From positions 310,001 to 374,000 of the forward strand of contig NZ_AP017457.1 of assembly GCF_002355535.1 (NCBI RefSeq): a stretch of 64,000 nucleotides of DNA, read 5' to 3'. The stretch comes from Aurantimicrobium minutum (GTDB taxonomy: Bacteria > Actinomycetota > Actinomycetes > Actinomycetales > Microbacteriaceae). The notes beneath the pieces were generated by a model, which searched no databases, was not told the DNA's origin, and saw only the letters and a list, made by a program, of their open reading frames with translations. Below are positions 20,563 to 29,394 of this stretch, piece by piece; the stretch's first letter is position 1; each line of letters opens with the position of its first letter. The position numbers and the translations under genes are program-made.

Positions 20563-21975
20563 GTGAACAAACCTAGAACTCTCGCGGAAAAAGTGTGGGA
20601 CGACCACTTGGTCGTAAAGGGTGAAGACGGCACCCCTGATTTGATTTATATCGACCTCCACCTGCTGCACGAAGTTACTAGCCCTCAAGCCTTTGACGGT
20701 CTGCGCCAAGCTGGTCGACCTGTCCGTCGTCTCGATCTCACCATCGCAACTGAGGATCACAACACCCCCACCCTGGATATCGATAAGCCCATTGCTGATG
20801 AAACCAGCCGAGTCCAGATTCAAACCCTGCGAAACAATGCCGAAGAATTCGGTGTGCGACTGCACTCACTCGGTGATGTTGAGCAAGGAATCGTTCACGT
20901 CGTCGGACCACAACTTGGTTTGACGATGCCAGGCATCACGGTGGTCTGTGGTGACTCACACACCTCCACCCACGGCGCCTTTGGGGCAATGGCTTTCGGT
21001 ATCGGCACTAGCGAGGTTGAGCACGTTCTCGCTACCCAGACACTGCCACTGAAGCCGTTCAAGACCATGGCCATCAACGTGGAGGGAACCCTCAAGCCAG
21101 GCGTCACCGCAAAAGACATCATTTTGGCTGTCATCGCCAAAATTGGTGCTAACGGCGGGCAGGGATACGTTCTTGAATATCGCGGTTCCGCGATTGAAGC
21201 ACTCTCGATGGAAGCGCGAATGACCATCTGCAACATGTCCATTGAGGCAGGAGCTCGTGCGGGAATGATCGCCCCTGATCAGACCACCTTTGACTACCTT
21301 GAAGGTCGTCCTCACGCTCCACAGGGTGCTGACTGGGATGAAGCTGTTGCCTACTGGAAGACGTTGCCCACCGATGAAGGCGCTGTCTTTGATGCCCAGG
21401 TCACTCTCAACGCGGATGAACTCGAACCATTTGTTACCTGGGGCACTAACCCCGGTCAGGGCGCATCGCTCAGCGGCGTTGTTCCCTCGCCAGATGATTT
21501 CTCAGATCCCAACGAGCGTATTGCTGCACAGCGTGCACTGGAATACATGGACCTCACCCCGGGCACAAAGCTCAAAGACATTCCTGTTGATGCAGTCTTT
21601 ATGGGGTCATGTACTAACGGTCGCATTGAAGACCTTCGCGCCTTTGCTTCGGTAATTAAGGGCAAGAAGAAAGCTGATGGCGTTCGAGTAATGGTTGTGC
21701 CTGGTTCTGCTCGAGTTCGCTTAGAAGCAGAAGCTGAAGGCCTCGACAAAATCATTACCGACTTTGGTGCAGAGTGGCGCTTCGCTGGTTGCTCAATGTG
21801 TTTGGGTATGAACCCGGATCAACTCGCGGTTGGGGAGCGCTGTGCCTCGACCTCGAACCGTAACTTTGAAGGCCGCCAAGGTAAGGGTGGTCGTACCCAC
21901 CTCGTATCACCATTGGTTGCTGCTGCCACCGCAATTCGTGGCACGCTCTCAAGCCCCTCAGACGTGGAAGGCTAA
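20563..21975 (+). CDS. leuC: 3-isopropylmalate dehydratase large subunit
   Basis: LeuC (470 residues) is the aconitase-type Fe-S subunit that isomerises 2- to 3-isopropylmalate in leucine synthesis. Cluster cysteines are visible at Cys350 ([12 protein letters not shown]), Cys410 and Cys413 ([13 protein letters not shown]). N-terminal signatures [14 protein letters not shown] and [15 protein letters not shown] match the family. The start is GTG. leuD begins 2 bp after the stop, so the two subunits are made together. The leuC-leuD pair is separated from leuB, which lies in the ilvE/gltX chain. Confidence 0.97.
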   Translation: MNKPRTLAEKVWDDHLVVKGEDGTPDLIYIDLHLLHEVTSPQAFDGLRQAGRPVRRLDLTIATEDHNTPTLDIDKPIADETSRVQIQTLRNNAEEFGVRLHSLGDVEQGIVHVVGPQLGLTMPGITVVCGDSHTSTHGAFGAMAFGIGTSEVEHVLATQTLPLKPFKTMAINVEGTLKPGVTAKDIILAVIAKIGANGGQGYVLEYRGSAIEALSMEARMTICNMSIEAGARAGMIAPDQTTFDYLEGRPHAPQGADWDEAVAYWKTLPTDEGAVFDAQVTLNADELEPFVTWGTNPGQGASLSGVVPSPDDFSDPNERIAAQRALEYMDLTPGTKLKDIPVDAVFMGSCTNGRIEDLRAFASVIKGKKKADGVRVMVVPGSARVRLEAEAEGLDKIITDFGAEWRFAGCSMCLGMNPDQLAVGERCASTSNRNFEGRQGKGGRTHLVSPLVAAATAIRGTLSSPSDVEG

Positions 21976-21977
21976 CC

Positions 21978-22580
21978 ATGGAAAAATTTACTTCTGTGAC
22001 CGGTGTTGGTGTTCCACTTCGTCGAAGTGCAGTGGATACCGACCAAATCATCCCTGCCGTCTACCTCAAGCGCGTAACCAAGACCGGCTTCGATGACGCA
22101 CTCTTTGCAAACTGGCGTCAGGATCCAGACTTCATTTTGAATCAACCGGCGTATCAAGGAGCGAAAGTTCTCGTTGCGGGTCCAGACTTTGGCACCGGCT
22201 CTTCGCGCGAACATGCTGTGTGGGCGCTTCGTGATTACGGTTTCGACGCTGTGTTGGCACCCAAGTTTGCTGATATTTTCCGAGGAAACTCTGGGAAGCA
22301 GGGTTTGTTGACTGGCGTGATTTCTGAGGCGGACTGCGAAAAACTCTGGGCAGCTTTGGAAGCGCAGCCGGGTATTGCCATGACTGTTGACCTAGTTGAG
22401 AAGAAAGCCACCCTTGGTGATCTAATTGTGTCATTCGAGGTCGATGACTACATTCGTTGGCGTTTGCTCGAAGGCTTAGACGACATCGCGCTAACCTTGC
22501 GTAACGAACAAGCCATCAATGATTTTGAAGCGCGCCGTGAATCCTGGCGCCCTAAGACCCTTCCAGCGAGGCATGCATGA
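21978..22580 (+). CDS. leuD: 3-isopropylmalate dehydratase small subunit
   Basis: LeuD (200 residues) is the swivelling domain subunit that partners LeuC. Signatures are [31 protein letters not shown], where the GSSRE loop binds substrate, and SEADCEKLW. The ATG lies 2 bp after the leuC stop. Its own last four bases overlap the murA start as ATGA, so leucine synthesis and peptidoglycan precursor synthesis genes share one transcript here. Length is normal. Confidence 0.97.
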   Translation: MEKFTSVTGVGVPLRRSAVDTDQIIPAVYLKRVTKTGFDDALFANWRQDPDFILNQPAYQGAKVLVAGPDFGTGSSREHAVWALRDYGFDAVLAPKFADIFRGNSGKQGLLTGVISEADCEKLWAALEAQPGIAMTVDLVEKKATLGDLIVSFEVDDYIRWRLLEGLDDIALTLRNEQAINDFEARRESWRPKTLPARHA

Positions 22581-23950
22581 ACACTGTTGCAAATGATGCG
22601 CGAGCCGCAGGCGCGCGCGTAGGCCTCTCTGGGGACACCATCACGATTAATGGTGGATCTCCTCTCACCGGTCGTATTGAAGTCAAGGGCGCAAAGAACC
22701 TAGTGACTAAGGCCATGGTTGCTGCACTGTTGGGGGAGAGCCCAAGCGAGCTGCGCGATGTGCCTGACATCAGTGATGTGCGCGTAGTCAAGGGACTGCT
22801 TGAAGTTCACGGCGTCAAAGTTGAGCACAACGTTTCTGAAGGTATTCTTCTTCTCGATCCTGCAGGTGTTGAATCTGCACACATGACAGATATTGATGCG
22901 CACGCTGGCTCTAGCCGTATCCCAATCTTGTTCTGCGGTCCATTACTGCACCGTCTTGGCGAAGCATTCATCCCAGATTTGGGTGGTTGCCGTATCGGGG
23001 ACCGTCCCATCGATTACCACCTGGAAGTCCTCGGAAGTTTCGGTGCAGTCATCGAGAAATTGCCAACTGGTATCCGTATGACTGCGCCAGATGGTCTCAC
23101 TGGCACCAAGATTTCTTTGCCCTACCCCAGCGTTGGAGCCACCGAGCAAGTTCTGCTCACAGCTGTTCGAGCTAAGGGCAAAACTGAACTTTCTGGCGCA
23201 GCCATTGAGCCAGAAATCATGGACCTCATCAACATCTTGCAAAAGATGGGCGCCATCATCTCTGTTGACACCGACCGTGTCATCCGTATTGAGGGTGTGG
23301 ACAAGCTTCAGGGGTATACCCACCGAGCATTGTTTGACCGCAACGAAGCAGCGAGCTGGGCTTCAGCAGCCCTAGCCACCGGCGGAGATGTTTTCGTTGG
23401 CGGAGCTCAGCAGGCAGAAATGTTGACCTTCCTCAACATTTTCCGCAAGGTTGGTGGTGCGTTTGAAATCCACGATGACGGTATTCGTTTCTACCACCCC
23501 GGTGGAGAACTCAAGCCCGTCGTTGTCGAAACTGACGTTCACCCCGGATTTATGACGGACTGGCAGCAACCGCTGGTAGTGGCACTGACAAAGGCTAACG
23601 GTGTCTCTATCGTGCACGAGACGGTCTACGAACAGCGCTTTGGTTTTGTTGACGCTTTGGTCAAGATGGGCGCCAACATACAGTTGCACAGCGAATGTTT
23701 GGGCGGGCACCCGTGCCGCTTTGGTCAACGGAACTTCCTCCACTCGGCAGTAATTTCTGGACCTACCGAGCTCCACGGTGCAGATATCGAAGTTCCCGAC
23801 CTGCGCGGTGGCTTCAGCCACCTCATTGCTGCTCTCACTGCACAGGGGACTTCTCGCGTGAGCAATGTGGGAATCATCAGCCGTGGATATGGTGACTTCA
23901 TCACCAAGCTGCGCCAACTCGGTGCCGACTTCGTTATCGAGGGCGAGTAA
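22577..23950 (+). CDS. murA: UDP-N-acetylglucosamine 1-carboxyvinyltransferase
   Basis: MurA (457 residues) transfers enolpyruvate from PEP to UDP-GlcNAc, the first committed step of peptidoglycan synthesis, in the cytoplasm. The fold signature [17 protein letters not shown] is near the N-terminus. The catalytic loop carries Cys138 in [14 protein letters not shown], the residue alkylated by fosfomycin; mycobacterial enzymes have Asp there. [19 protein letters not shown] closes the second domain. About 15 extra N-terminal residues precede the domain. It is coupled to leuD by ATGA and followed after 6 bp by plsC. Confidence 0.96.
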   Translation: MNTVANDARAAGARVGLSGDTITINGGSPLTGRIEVKGAKNLVTKAMVAALLGESPSELRDVPDISDVRVVKGLLEVHGVKVEHNVSEGILLLDPAGVESAHMTDIDAHAGSSRIPILFCGPLLHRLGEAFIPDLGGCRIGDRPIDYHLEVLGSFGAVIEKLPTGIRMTAPDGLTGTKISLPYPSVGATEQVLLTAVRAKGKTELSGAAIEPEIMDLINILQKMGAIISVDTDRVIRIEGVDKLQGYTHRALFDRNEAASWASAALATGGDVFVGGAQQAEMLTFLNIFRKVGGAFEIHDDGIRFYHPGGELKPVVVETDVHPGFMTDWQQPLVVALTKANGVSIVHETVYEQRFGFVDALVKMGANIQLHSECLGGHPCRFGQRNFLHSAVISGPTELHGADIEVPDLRGGFSHLIAALTAQGTSRVSNVGIISRGYGDFITKLRQLGADFVIEGE

Positions 23951-23956
23951 CCGCTC

Positions 23957-24688
23957 GTGAGTGAACGCAGCAAGCCATCCATTTTTTGGCTTTTTGCCCT
24001 CTTTGCCCTTCCAATCATGGGCTTGATGGTCAAATTTCGGCTTCATGACCGCGAAAAAATGCCTCAAACCGGTGCAGCAATCATTACGCCCAATCACTAC
24101 TCCAACATTGATCCGGTAGTTATTGGCACAGCGACCTGGTATCTCGGACGCTTGCCACGATTTATGGCTAAAGCAAGCATTTTGAAAATTCCGGTACTGG
24201 GTTGGATTTTGTTGAAGTCTGGCCAGATTCCTGTTGAACGCGGTGGTTCTACCCGCAGTTCTGCTGCACTTAACGCGGCGAAAGAACTTGTTGCTAAAGA
24301 ACGCACCGTCATCGTGTACCCAGAAGGCTCTCTCACCCGAGATCCCGACATGTGGCCTATGCGAGGAAAAAGCGGCGCTGTCCGCCTAGCTCTGGAACTT
24401 GATATTCCGATCATTCCAGTAGCGCACTGGGGTACCCAACAACTCATGGCGCGCTACTCCAACAAATTGAATGTGTTTCCTCGTCACACCATTGACGTCA
24501 AGGTAGGTGACCCCGTCGACCTGAGCGAATTCGTGGGCAAACCTTTGGATAACAAAACTCTCACTGCCGCAACAAACAAGGTGATGGACGCCATCACAGC
24601 TTTACTGGAAGACTTGCGTGGTGAGAGCGCACCAGAGGTTCGCTGGAACCCAGCAGAACACAACCAGAGTGAGACGGGGCGGTTTTGA
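23957..24688 (+). CDS. plsC: 1-acyl-sn-glycerol-3-phosphate acyltransferase (PlsC family)
   Basis: This 243-residue membrane-associated acyltransferase makes phosphatidic acid from lysophosphatidic acid. The catalytic HX4D motif is NHYSNIDP (His47), and the glycerol-phosphate binding motif is VYPEGSLTRDPDMW. One N-terminal hydrophobic segment (FWLFALFALPIMGLMV) anchors it. The start is GTG. The stop overlaps the TTG start of gpsA (TTGA), and because GpsA makes glycerol-3-phosphate, the two form a phospholipid-precursor pair. Members of this family differ in acceptor, so another lysolipid or polyol phosphate acceptor is possible. Confidence 0.9.
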   Translation: MSERSKPSIFWLFALFALPIMGLMVKFRLHDREKMPQTGAAIITPNHYSNIDPVVIGTATWYLGRLPRFMAKASILKIPVLGWILLKSGQIPVERGGSTRSSAALNAAKELVAKERTVIVYPEGSLTRDPDMWPMRGKSGAVRLALELDIPIIPVAHWGTQQLMARYSNKLNVFPRHTIDVKVGDPVDLSEFVGKPLDNKTLTAATNKVMDAITALLEDLRGESAPEVRWNPAEHNQSETGRF

Positions 24689-25818
24689 GTAAGAAACCTG
24701 TATTTCCTCCCGCACGTAAGGTTGCCGTTCTCGGCGCCGGCAGTTGGGGAACCACGTTTGCCAAGATCCTTGCTGATAGCGGCAATGATGTGATGCTGTG
24801 GGCACGCCGCGAGGACCTTGCTGCTGATATCAATGAAACTCATCGCAACAGTGATTATTTGCGTGGTATTCGCCTTCCTGCCAACCTGGTTGCCACCAGT
24901 TCCATGGCAGAAGCAGTTAAGCAAGCAGAGCAGGTTTATCTTTGTGTGCCAAGTCAGACACTGCGTGAAAACCTTGTGCAACTGGCACCCCTCCTTCGTG
25001 AAGACCAGATTGTAATCTCCCTCATGAAAGGCGTGGAGAAGAAAACTGGCCTACGCATGAGCGAGGTGATCGCTGAAGAGTTGCCCATCAGTCCAGATCT
25101 GGTCGCGGTGGCATCAGGACCCAACCTGGCACTTGAAATTGCGAAAGAGCAACCCACAGCTGCTGTTATTTCCAGTGAGTCGCTCGACACGGCAAGCGTG
25201 GTTGCACAAACAGTCTCTAACCGTTACTTCCGTTGTTTCGTGAACACAGATGTTCCTGGAACCGAATTTGGTGGGGTTCTCAAAAACCTCATTGCCGTTG
25301 CGGTGGGCATCGTTGATGGTGTCGGGTATGGAGATAACACCAAAGCTTCAATCATCACCCGTGGTTTGGCTGAGATGACTGACTTTGCTGTTGCTTATGG
25401 GGCTCAACCCGAAACCCTGGCAGGTCTTGCCGGCCTGGGTGACCTTATCGCCACCTGCGAATCCCCGTTGTCACGAAACAACACTGCAGGACGCCTTCTC
25501 GGTCAGGGATACACCCTCAAAGAGGTTACAAACCAAATGCAGCAAACGGCAGAAGGCCTTGCTTCGGTTGCACCCGTGCTGACTCTGGCACGTGCGCGTG
25601 AAGTCGACATGCCTATCGTCGAGCAGGTCAGTCAGGTTTTGGCCGGTACGCTCGACCCCAAGGACATTGCGCCTCACCTCACTACTGATACGGATGAGCC
25701 TCAGGGCGAAAGGAGCCTCGATGACTACCAAACTCGTGGTGGCGGTGTTGTTTGGGGGGCGCTCAAGCGAGCATTCAATCAGTTGCGCGACAGCCCGGGG
25801 AGTTCTTCAAGCGATTGA
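24685..25818 (+). CDS. gpsA: Glycerol-3-phosphate dehydrogenase [NAD(P)+]
   Basis: GpsA (377 residues) reduces dihydroxyacetone phosphate to sn-glycerol-3-phosphate for phospholipid synthesis. The Rossmann motif is AVLGAGSWGTTFAKIL; SLMKGVEKKTG, GTEFGGVLKNLIAVAVG and GLAGLGDLIATCES are family signatures with the catalytic Lys in the KN pair. The start is TTG, overlapping the plsC stop; no nearby ATG exists before the Rossmann loop. The usual family length is about 330-340 residues. Here the last 32 codons run out of frame through the beginning of ddl, a 98-nt overlap, so the C-terminal tail (GGGVVWGALKRAFNQL and on) looks like a recent stop-loss extension. Confidence 0.93.
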   Translation: MSKKPVFPPARKVAVLGAGSWGTTFAKILADSGNDVMLWARREDLAADINETHRNSDYLRGIRLPANLVATSSMAEAVKQAEQVYLCVPSQTLRENLVQLAPLLREDQIVISLMKGVEKKTGLRMSEVIAEELPISPDLVAVASGPNLALEIAKEQPTAAVISSESLDTASVVAQTVSNRYFRCFVNTDVPGTEFGGVLKNLIAVAVGIVDGVGYGDNTKASIITRGLAEMTDFAVAYGAQPETLAGLAGLGDLIATCESPLSRNNTAGRLLGQGYTLKEVTNQMQQTAEGLASVAPVLTLARAREVDMPIVEQVSQVLAGTLDPKDIAPHLTTDTDEPQGERSLDDYQTRGGGVVWGALKRAFNQLRDSPGSSSSD

Positions 25819-26818
25819 CCGTGATCGTTACGACGTGCTGCCAATCGGGATTACCCGTGACGGAGCTTTCACCCTAGCCAGCGCGAACCCCGACGATTAT
25901 GTCCTCATTCCGGGCCAGCTTCCTGAAGTTGAAGATAATGGCACGCGCATTATCTGGCCAGATTCTGCTCATTCAAACGAATTATGGCTCTCCGGGGATG
26001 GACCAGACCGTTCCCTCGGCAATGTAGATGTCGTATTCCCAATTTTGCATGGACCCTACGGTGAAGACGGAACCATCCAGGGCATGCTCGAGCTGTATAG
26101 CCTTCCTTATGTGGGTTCAGGGGTTTTAGCTTCGAGCTTGGGCATGGATAAGCACTTTACCAAGACTGTCCTGCAAGCTGCTGGTATCGAGGTTGCTCCC
26201 TGGCGAACCATCAAGCGTTATGACTGGCATAAGCGTCCTCAAGCTATTCGCGCCATGGCGGAACAAATGTCTCTTCCTGTTTTCGTCAAACCTGCCCGAG
26301 CTGGCTCGAGCGTGGGAGTGGGAAAAGTCTCCAACTGGAATGAGTTTGCTCAGGCCATGGATGAGGCATTCCTGGAAGACGATCACGTTCTGATTGAAGC
26401 TGGAATTGTTGGCCGCGAGGTCGAGTGCGCAGTTCTCCAAGGAATGCCAGGTGAGCCAACGCGTGCTTCGGTTGCTGGAGAAATTGTTGTCTCAGGTCGC
26501 GATTTTTATGACTTTGAAGCTAAATATCTTGGCGCTGAAGGAATTGATTTAGTCTGCCCCGCGCAGCTGAGCACAGACGAGCTTGCTGAGCTCCAGCGTC
26601 TGAGCATCCGTGCCTTCGAAGCAATCGGTGGAGCAGGTTTGGCGCGAGTGGACTTCTTCCTCACCGAGACCGGTTTCGTTCTGAATGAAATCAACACGAT
26701 GCCCGGATTTACGCCCATCTCGATGTTCCCCAGGTGCTGGCAGGAAACCGGGCTGAGTTATTCAGATTTGATTGACGAACTTATTCGAGTGGCTCTCGCG
26801 CATCACGCGGAAGACTAG
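25721..26818 (+). CDS. ddl: D-alanine--D-alanine ligase
   Basis: Ddl (365 residues) joins two D-alanines with ATP for the end of the peptidoglycan stem peptide. Its ATP-grasp fold shows LFGGRSSEHSIS at the N-terminus, KPARAGSSVGVGKV, the omega-loop region FYDFEAKYLG and the metal/ATP motif LNEINTMPGFTPISMFP. The start at 25721 has a strong AAAGGAG site 5-6 nt upstream; the frame extends 43 codons further up but that part is a shadow of gpsA. The first 98 nt also encode the gpsA tail in another frame. A GNAT gene follows after 5 bp. Confidence 0.96.
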   Translation: MTTKLVVAVLFGGRSSEHSISCATARGVLQAIDRDRYDVLPIGITRDGAFTLASANPDDYVLIPGQLPEVEDNGTRIIWPDSAHSNELWLSGDGPDRSLGNVDVVFPILHGPYGEDGTIQGMLELYSLPYVGSGVLASSLGMDKHFTKTVLQAAGIEVAPWRTIKRYDWHKRPQAIRAMAEQMSLPVFVKPARAGSSVGVGKVSNWNEFAQAMDEAFLEDDHVLIEAGIVGREVECAVLQGMPGEPTRASVAGEIVVSGRDFYDFEAKYLGAEGIDLVCPAQLSTDELAELQRLSIRAFEAIGGAGLARVDFFLTETGFVLNEINTMPGFTPISMFPRCWQETGLSYSDLIDELIRVALAHHAED

Positions 26819-26823
26819 TCAAC

Positions 26824-27300
26824 ATGGACTTCCGTCCAATTGCTGCCGAAGACATTCCTCAGCTACTTGAGGCAACCGTTGATAACGTCAACTGGGGCGG
26901 CACAGATCGACTGACAGTCAAGGACGTGCTCGATAATTCTCGCTTGTCGCAATATGCCACAGGTTTTCGTATAGATCGGGACTGGGGTTTTGCAGCTGTT
27001 GAAGAAGGAAAAGTAATCGGCCTGGGGTGGGTCCAATTTTTTCAAGAAGAATCCCCTGGATATGGATTCGTTAGTTCAGATATTCCTGAACTCAGTATCA
27101 ACATTGATAAGGATTTTCGAAGACAGGGTTTTGGCACCCAACTGCTTGAGGTCATCGTAAATCACGCGCGAAAAAAGGGTTGTACATCAATCAGTTTGAG
27201 TGTTGAAGATGGAAACCCAGCCATCAAGCTGTATGAAAAGTTCGGGTTCCGACCTGTCAGTCGCGAGGGCAATTCCCAAACAATGATCTTGTCAATTTAG
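26824..27300 (+). CDS. GNAT family N-acetyltransferase
   Basis: This 158-residue protein has the GNAT fold. The acetyl-CoA loop appears as NIDKDFRRQGFGTQLLEVI, followed by the ISLSVEDGNPAIKLYEKFGF segment near the C-terminus, the usual motif B with the Tyr acid. The substrate (a small-molecule amine or a protein N-terminus) cannot be told. It lies 5 bp after ddl and probably belongs to that operon. Its 3' end overlaps the end of the convergent lipoprotein gene by 4 bp. Confidence 0.85.
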   Translation: MDFRPIAAEDIPQLLEATVDNVNWGGTDRLTVKDVLDNSRLSQYATGFRIDRDWGFAAVEEGKVIGLGWVQFFQEESPGYGFVSSDIPELSINIDKDFRRQGFGTQLLEVIVNHARKKGCTSISLSVEDGNPAIKLYEKFGFRPVSREGNSQTMILSI

Positions 27301-27776
27301 TTCTTAAACACATCCGTGATGTCAATGCATTGAGAAGTTTTTGGAAGCACACTCACTGCAGGCCCTAGGTCTACAAGTGTTGTCGTTCCGCTGACAGCCT
27401 CAGAGTCAATCACAACCTCTACTGCGGGTGTGCGGCCATAAGTTGTGTAGCGGTACAACGGTGCTTGGCTGTCGTCTTCAATCCAGTCCACGTCATTGAT
27501 GGATACACAGGGCAGTGTTGTGGGGCCGGGAACTTCCACGCCACAGGTGAGTAGAACTGCTGCGGGGGTGCCCCACGCACCTGTAGCTTGCGCATTGGTT
27601 TCACGCTTAGCTAAATCAGAGACAGTGTCGGGCAAACGTACGGTCACGTTGGCGCATTCAGGATTGTTGGAATCCTCGGCAGGTTTCATAGGGACTACTC
27701 CGGCGCAGCCGGATAATCCCAGCCCAAGAACGGCGGTAACTGTGACAAACCCAAGGAGTCGAATGCGAATATTCAT
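27297..27776 (-). CDS. DUF3515-type lipoprotein
   Basis: This 159-residue protein has a lipoprotein signal (positive NIRIR, hydrophobic core, lipobox LSGC with Cys24), so it should be tethered to the outer face of the membrane. The mature part, with paired cysteines (NPECAN, LTCGVEV, LPCVSI, SQCIDI) and WIEDDSQAPLYRYTTYGR, fits DUF3515, a family of unknown function often found near ddl and thiL in Actinobacteria. The frame runs on upstream to 27851, but the lipobox and a TAGCCT hexamer 7 nt before the ATG at 27776 set the start. It is divergent from thiL with only 23 bp between start codons. Confidence 0.82.
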   Translation of the reverse strand: MNIRIRLLGFVTVTAVLGLGLSGCAGVVPMKPAEDSNNPECANVTVRLPDTVSDLAKRETNAQATGAWGTPAAVLLTCGVEVPGPTTLPCVSINDVDWIEDDSQAPLYRYTTYGRTPAVEVVIDSEAVSGTTTLVDLGPAVSVLPKTSQCIDITDVFKN

Positions 27777-27783
27777 CCTCTTC

Positions 27784-27793
27784 AGGCTACCGT
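27784..27793. promoter_or_regulatory. Overlapping divergent -10 boxes (DUF3515 lipoprotein / thiL)
   Basis: On the minus strand TAGCCT (27789 to 27784) ends 7 nt before the lipoprotein ATG; on the plus strand TACCGT (27788-27793) ends 6 nt before the thiL GTG. The hexamers share two base pairs, so the two polymerases cannot occupy both at once. Confidence 0.45.
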
Positions 27794-27799
27794 GAGAGG

Positions 27800-28804
27800 G
27801 TGAGTGATTTTCCTGAGAATGCGACCCTGGGCCAAATGCCCGAGTCGGCAATTTTGGCGCGTATTTTCCCCAAGCTCCCTCACTCAGATTTCACCATCGT
27901 TGGACCAGGCGACGATTGCGCTGTCATGCGCGCCCCTGATTCTCGGTTTGTGATCACCACCGACATGATGGTTCAGGGCCCTGACTTTCGACTGGAATGG
28001 TCCACCCCGCATCAGTTAGGTATCAAAGCTGCAGCAACAAATCTTGCTGATGTGGCAGCGATGGGGGCTGTCCCCACGGGACTCCTTGTTTCCATTGCGG
28101 CACCGCCAGAAACGACTGTCTCATTCCTCGAAGCCATAGCCGAGGGATTCCACGACGCGTGCCTCGAGTTAGCTCCAGGGTGCGGGGTAGTTGGAGGTGA
28201 TCTGTCTGTCTCGACAGTTGTTGTGATTAGTGTGAGTGCTTTTGGCGATTTAGAGGGACGAGAGCCCTTGCTGCGCTCATCAGCACAACCCGGAGATGTT
28301 GTTGCGGTGAGCGGTCGTTTAGGCCTTGCTGGGCTCGGCTTAGAAGCGCTATTCGCTGGGACACAGGATATTCATCCGCTTCTGCGATCTGCACAATTAG
28401 CCCCCTGGCCACCCATCTCTCAGGGTAAGGCTGCTGCAGTTGCTGGTGCACGCGCGGCCATGGATGTGTCCGATTCGTTAGTGATGGATGCAAGTCGTAT
28501 TGCTCATGCAAGCAACGTCGTCATCGAACTCGACGAAGCAGTCCTCGATGGCCTCGCTTCTCGCTTAGCTATAGAGGTTGGGGTTGATGCCGCTCATGCC
28601 AGACAAGCAATGCTTTTCGGTGGTGAAGATCACGCCTTGCTCGTGACCTTCCCTAGTGATCAGCCATTGCCGCCAGGATTCGATGCTCTCGGCGTTGTTC
28701 GAGCCAGAGTAACCGGTGAATCACCACACGTGAGCATGGGCGGGGCAGCTGTTGCAGAAAATGGATGGAACCCCTATCAAAACTGGAATGGTGAACTCTC
28801 GTGA
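27800..28804 (+). CDS. thiL: Thiamine-monophosphate kinase
   Basis: ThiL (334 residues) phosphorylates thiamine monophosphate to the active diphosphate with ATP. Family signatures are the N-terminal VGPGDDCAVM, TTDMMVQGPDF, the NLADVAAMGAVPTGLLVS helix and GGDLSVSTVVVISVSA; DVSDSLVMDASRIA and FGGEDHALL lie in the C-terminal half. The Asp-rich motifs bind Mg-ATP. The start is GTG. The rsmD start overlaps its stop as GTGA. No TPP riboswitch fits in the 23-bp upstream gap, so control by thiamine at the RNA level is not evident. Confidence 0.95.
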   Translation: MSDFPENATLGQMPESAILARIFPKLPHSDFTIVGPGDDCAVMRAPDSRFVITTDMMVQGPDFRLEWSTPHQLGIKAAATNLADVAAMGAVPTGLLVSIAAPPETTVSFLEAIAEGFHDACLELAPGCGVVGGDLSVSTVVVISVSAFGDLEGREPLLRSSAQPGDVVAVSGRLGLAGLGLEALFAGTQDIHPLLRSAQLAPWPPISQGKAAAVAGARAAMDVSDSLVMDASRIAHASNVVIELDEAVLDGLASRLAIEVGVDAAHARQAMLFGGEDHALLVTFPSDQPLPPGFDALGVVRARVTGESPHVSMGGAAVAENGWNPYQNWNGELS

Positions 28805-29367
28805 CGCGAATCATTTCAGGATTTGCCGGTTCACGAGAGTTAAAGGTTCCCAAGACAGGCACGCGTCCCACCAGTGATCGTGTTCGAGAAGCAATCTTTT
28901 CTGCTTTGGAATCCAGAGAGCTCATCACACAGGCCCGAGTTTTAGATCTCTATGCCGGTTCAGGAGCACTCGCCCTTGAGGCTCTCAGCCGTGGGGCAAG
29001 CCATGTCGTTATGGTGGAGAAAAACCCTCAAGCAGGGGCGTTACTCAAAGCTAATGCCGAACTCATTCGTTCTTCAGGCAAGCTTCCCAGCTCCGCATGC
29101 AGTGTTCATCTGGCATCTGTGATGAGCTTTCTTTCGACCTTTACTGGCGAGCCCTTCGACATTGTGTTTATTGACCCACCCTATGAACTCAGCAATGAAG
29201 AGATAACGGAAGTATTGAGGCAGCTGATTCCTCTGCTTGCCTCTGAAGCTGATGTTGTTCTGGAGCGCAGTACACGTAGTGGTTTGCCAGAAATACCTCA
29301 AGGATTAAGTCTTGATAAAAGCAAGGCCTATGGGGAAACGACTATCCACTGGCTCTACCAGGCATAG
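28801..29367 (+). CDS. rsmD: 16S rRNA (guanine(966)-N(2))-methyltransferase
   Basis: RsmD (188 residues) methylates G966 of 16S rRNA in the assembling 30S subunit using S-adenosylmethionine. N-terminal signature: IISGFAGSRELKVPK followed by TRPTSDRVREAIFSAL. The SAM-binding motif is VLDLYAGSGALALEALSRG, and the catalytic NPPY-type motif appears as FIDPPYEL. The start GTG overlaps the thiL stop. recG follows 27 bp later with its own -10-like hexamer. Confidence 0.95.
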   Translation: MTRIISGFAGSRELKVPKTGTRPTSDRVREAIFSALESRELITQARVLDLYAGSGALALEALSRGASHVVMVEKNPQAGALLKANAELIRSSGKLPSSACSVHLASVMSFLSTFTGEPFDIVFIDPPYELSNEEITEVLRQLIPLLASEADVVLERSTRSGLPEIPQGLSLDKSKAYGETTIHWLYQA

Positions 29368-29381
29368 TCACTGGCCAAACA

Positions 29382-29387
29382 TAGACT
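29382..29387 (+). promoter_or_regulatory. -10 box of recG (leaderless type)
   Basis: TAGACT ends 7 nt before the recG ATG. Confidence 0.5.
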
Positions 29388-29394
29388 GAGGTCT

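Noticed and set aside
20551-23950. leuCD-murA as a horizontally acquired block
   Set aside because: Composition and spacing match the neighbours and the order is familiar in related Actinobacteria.
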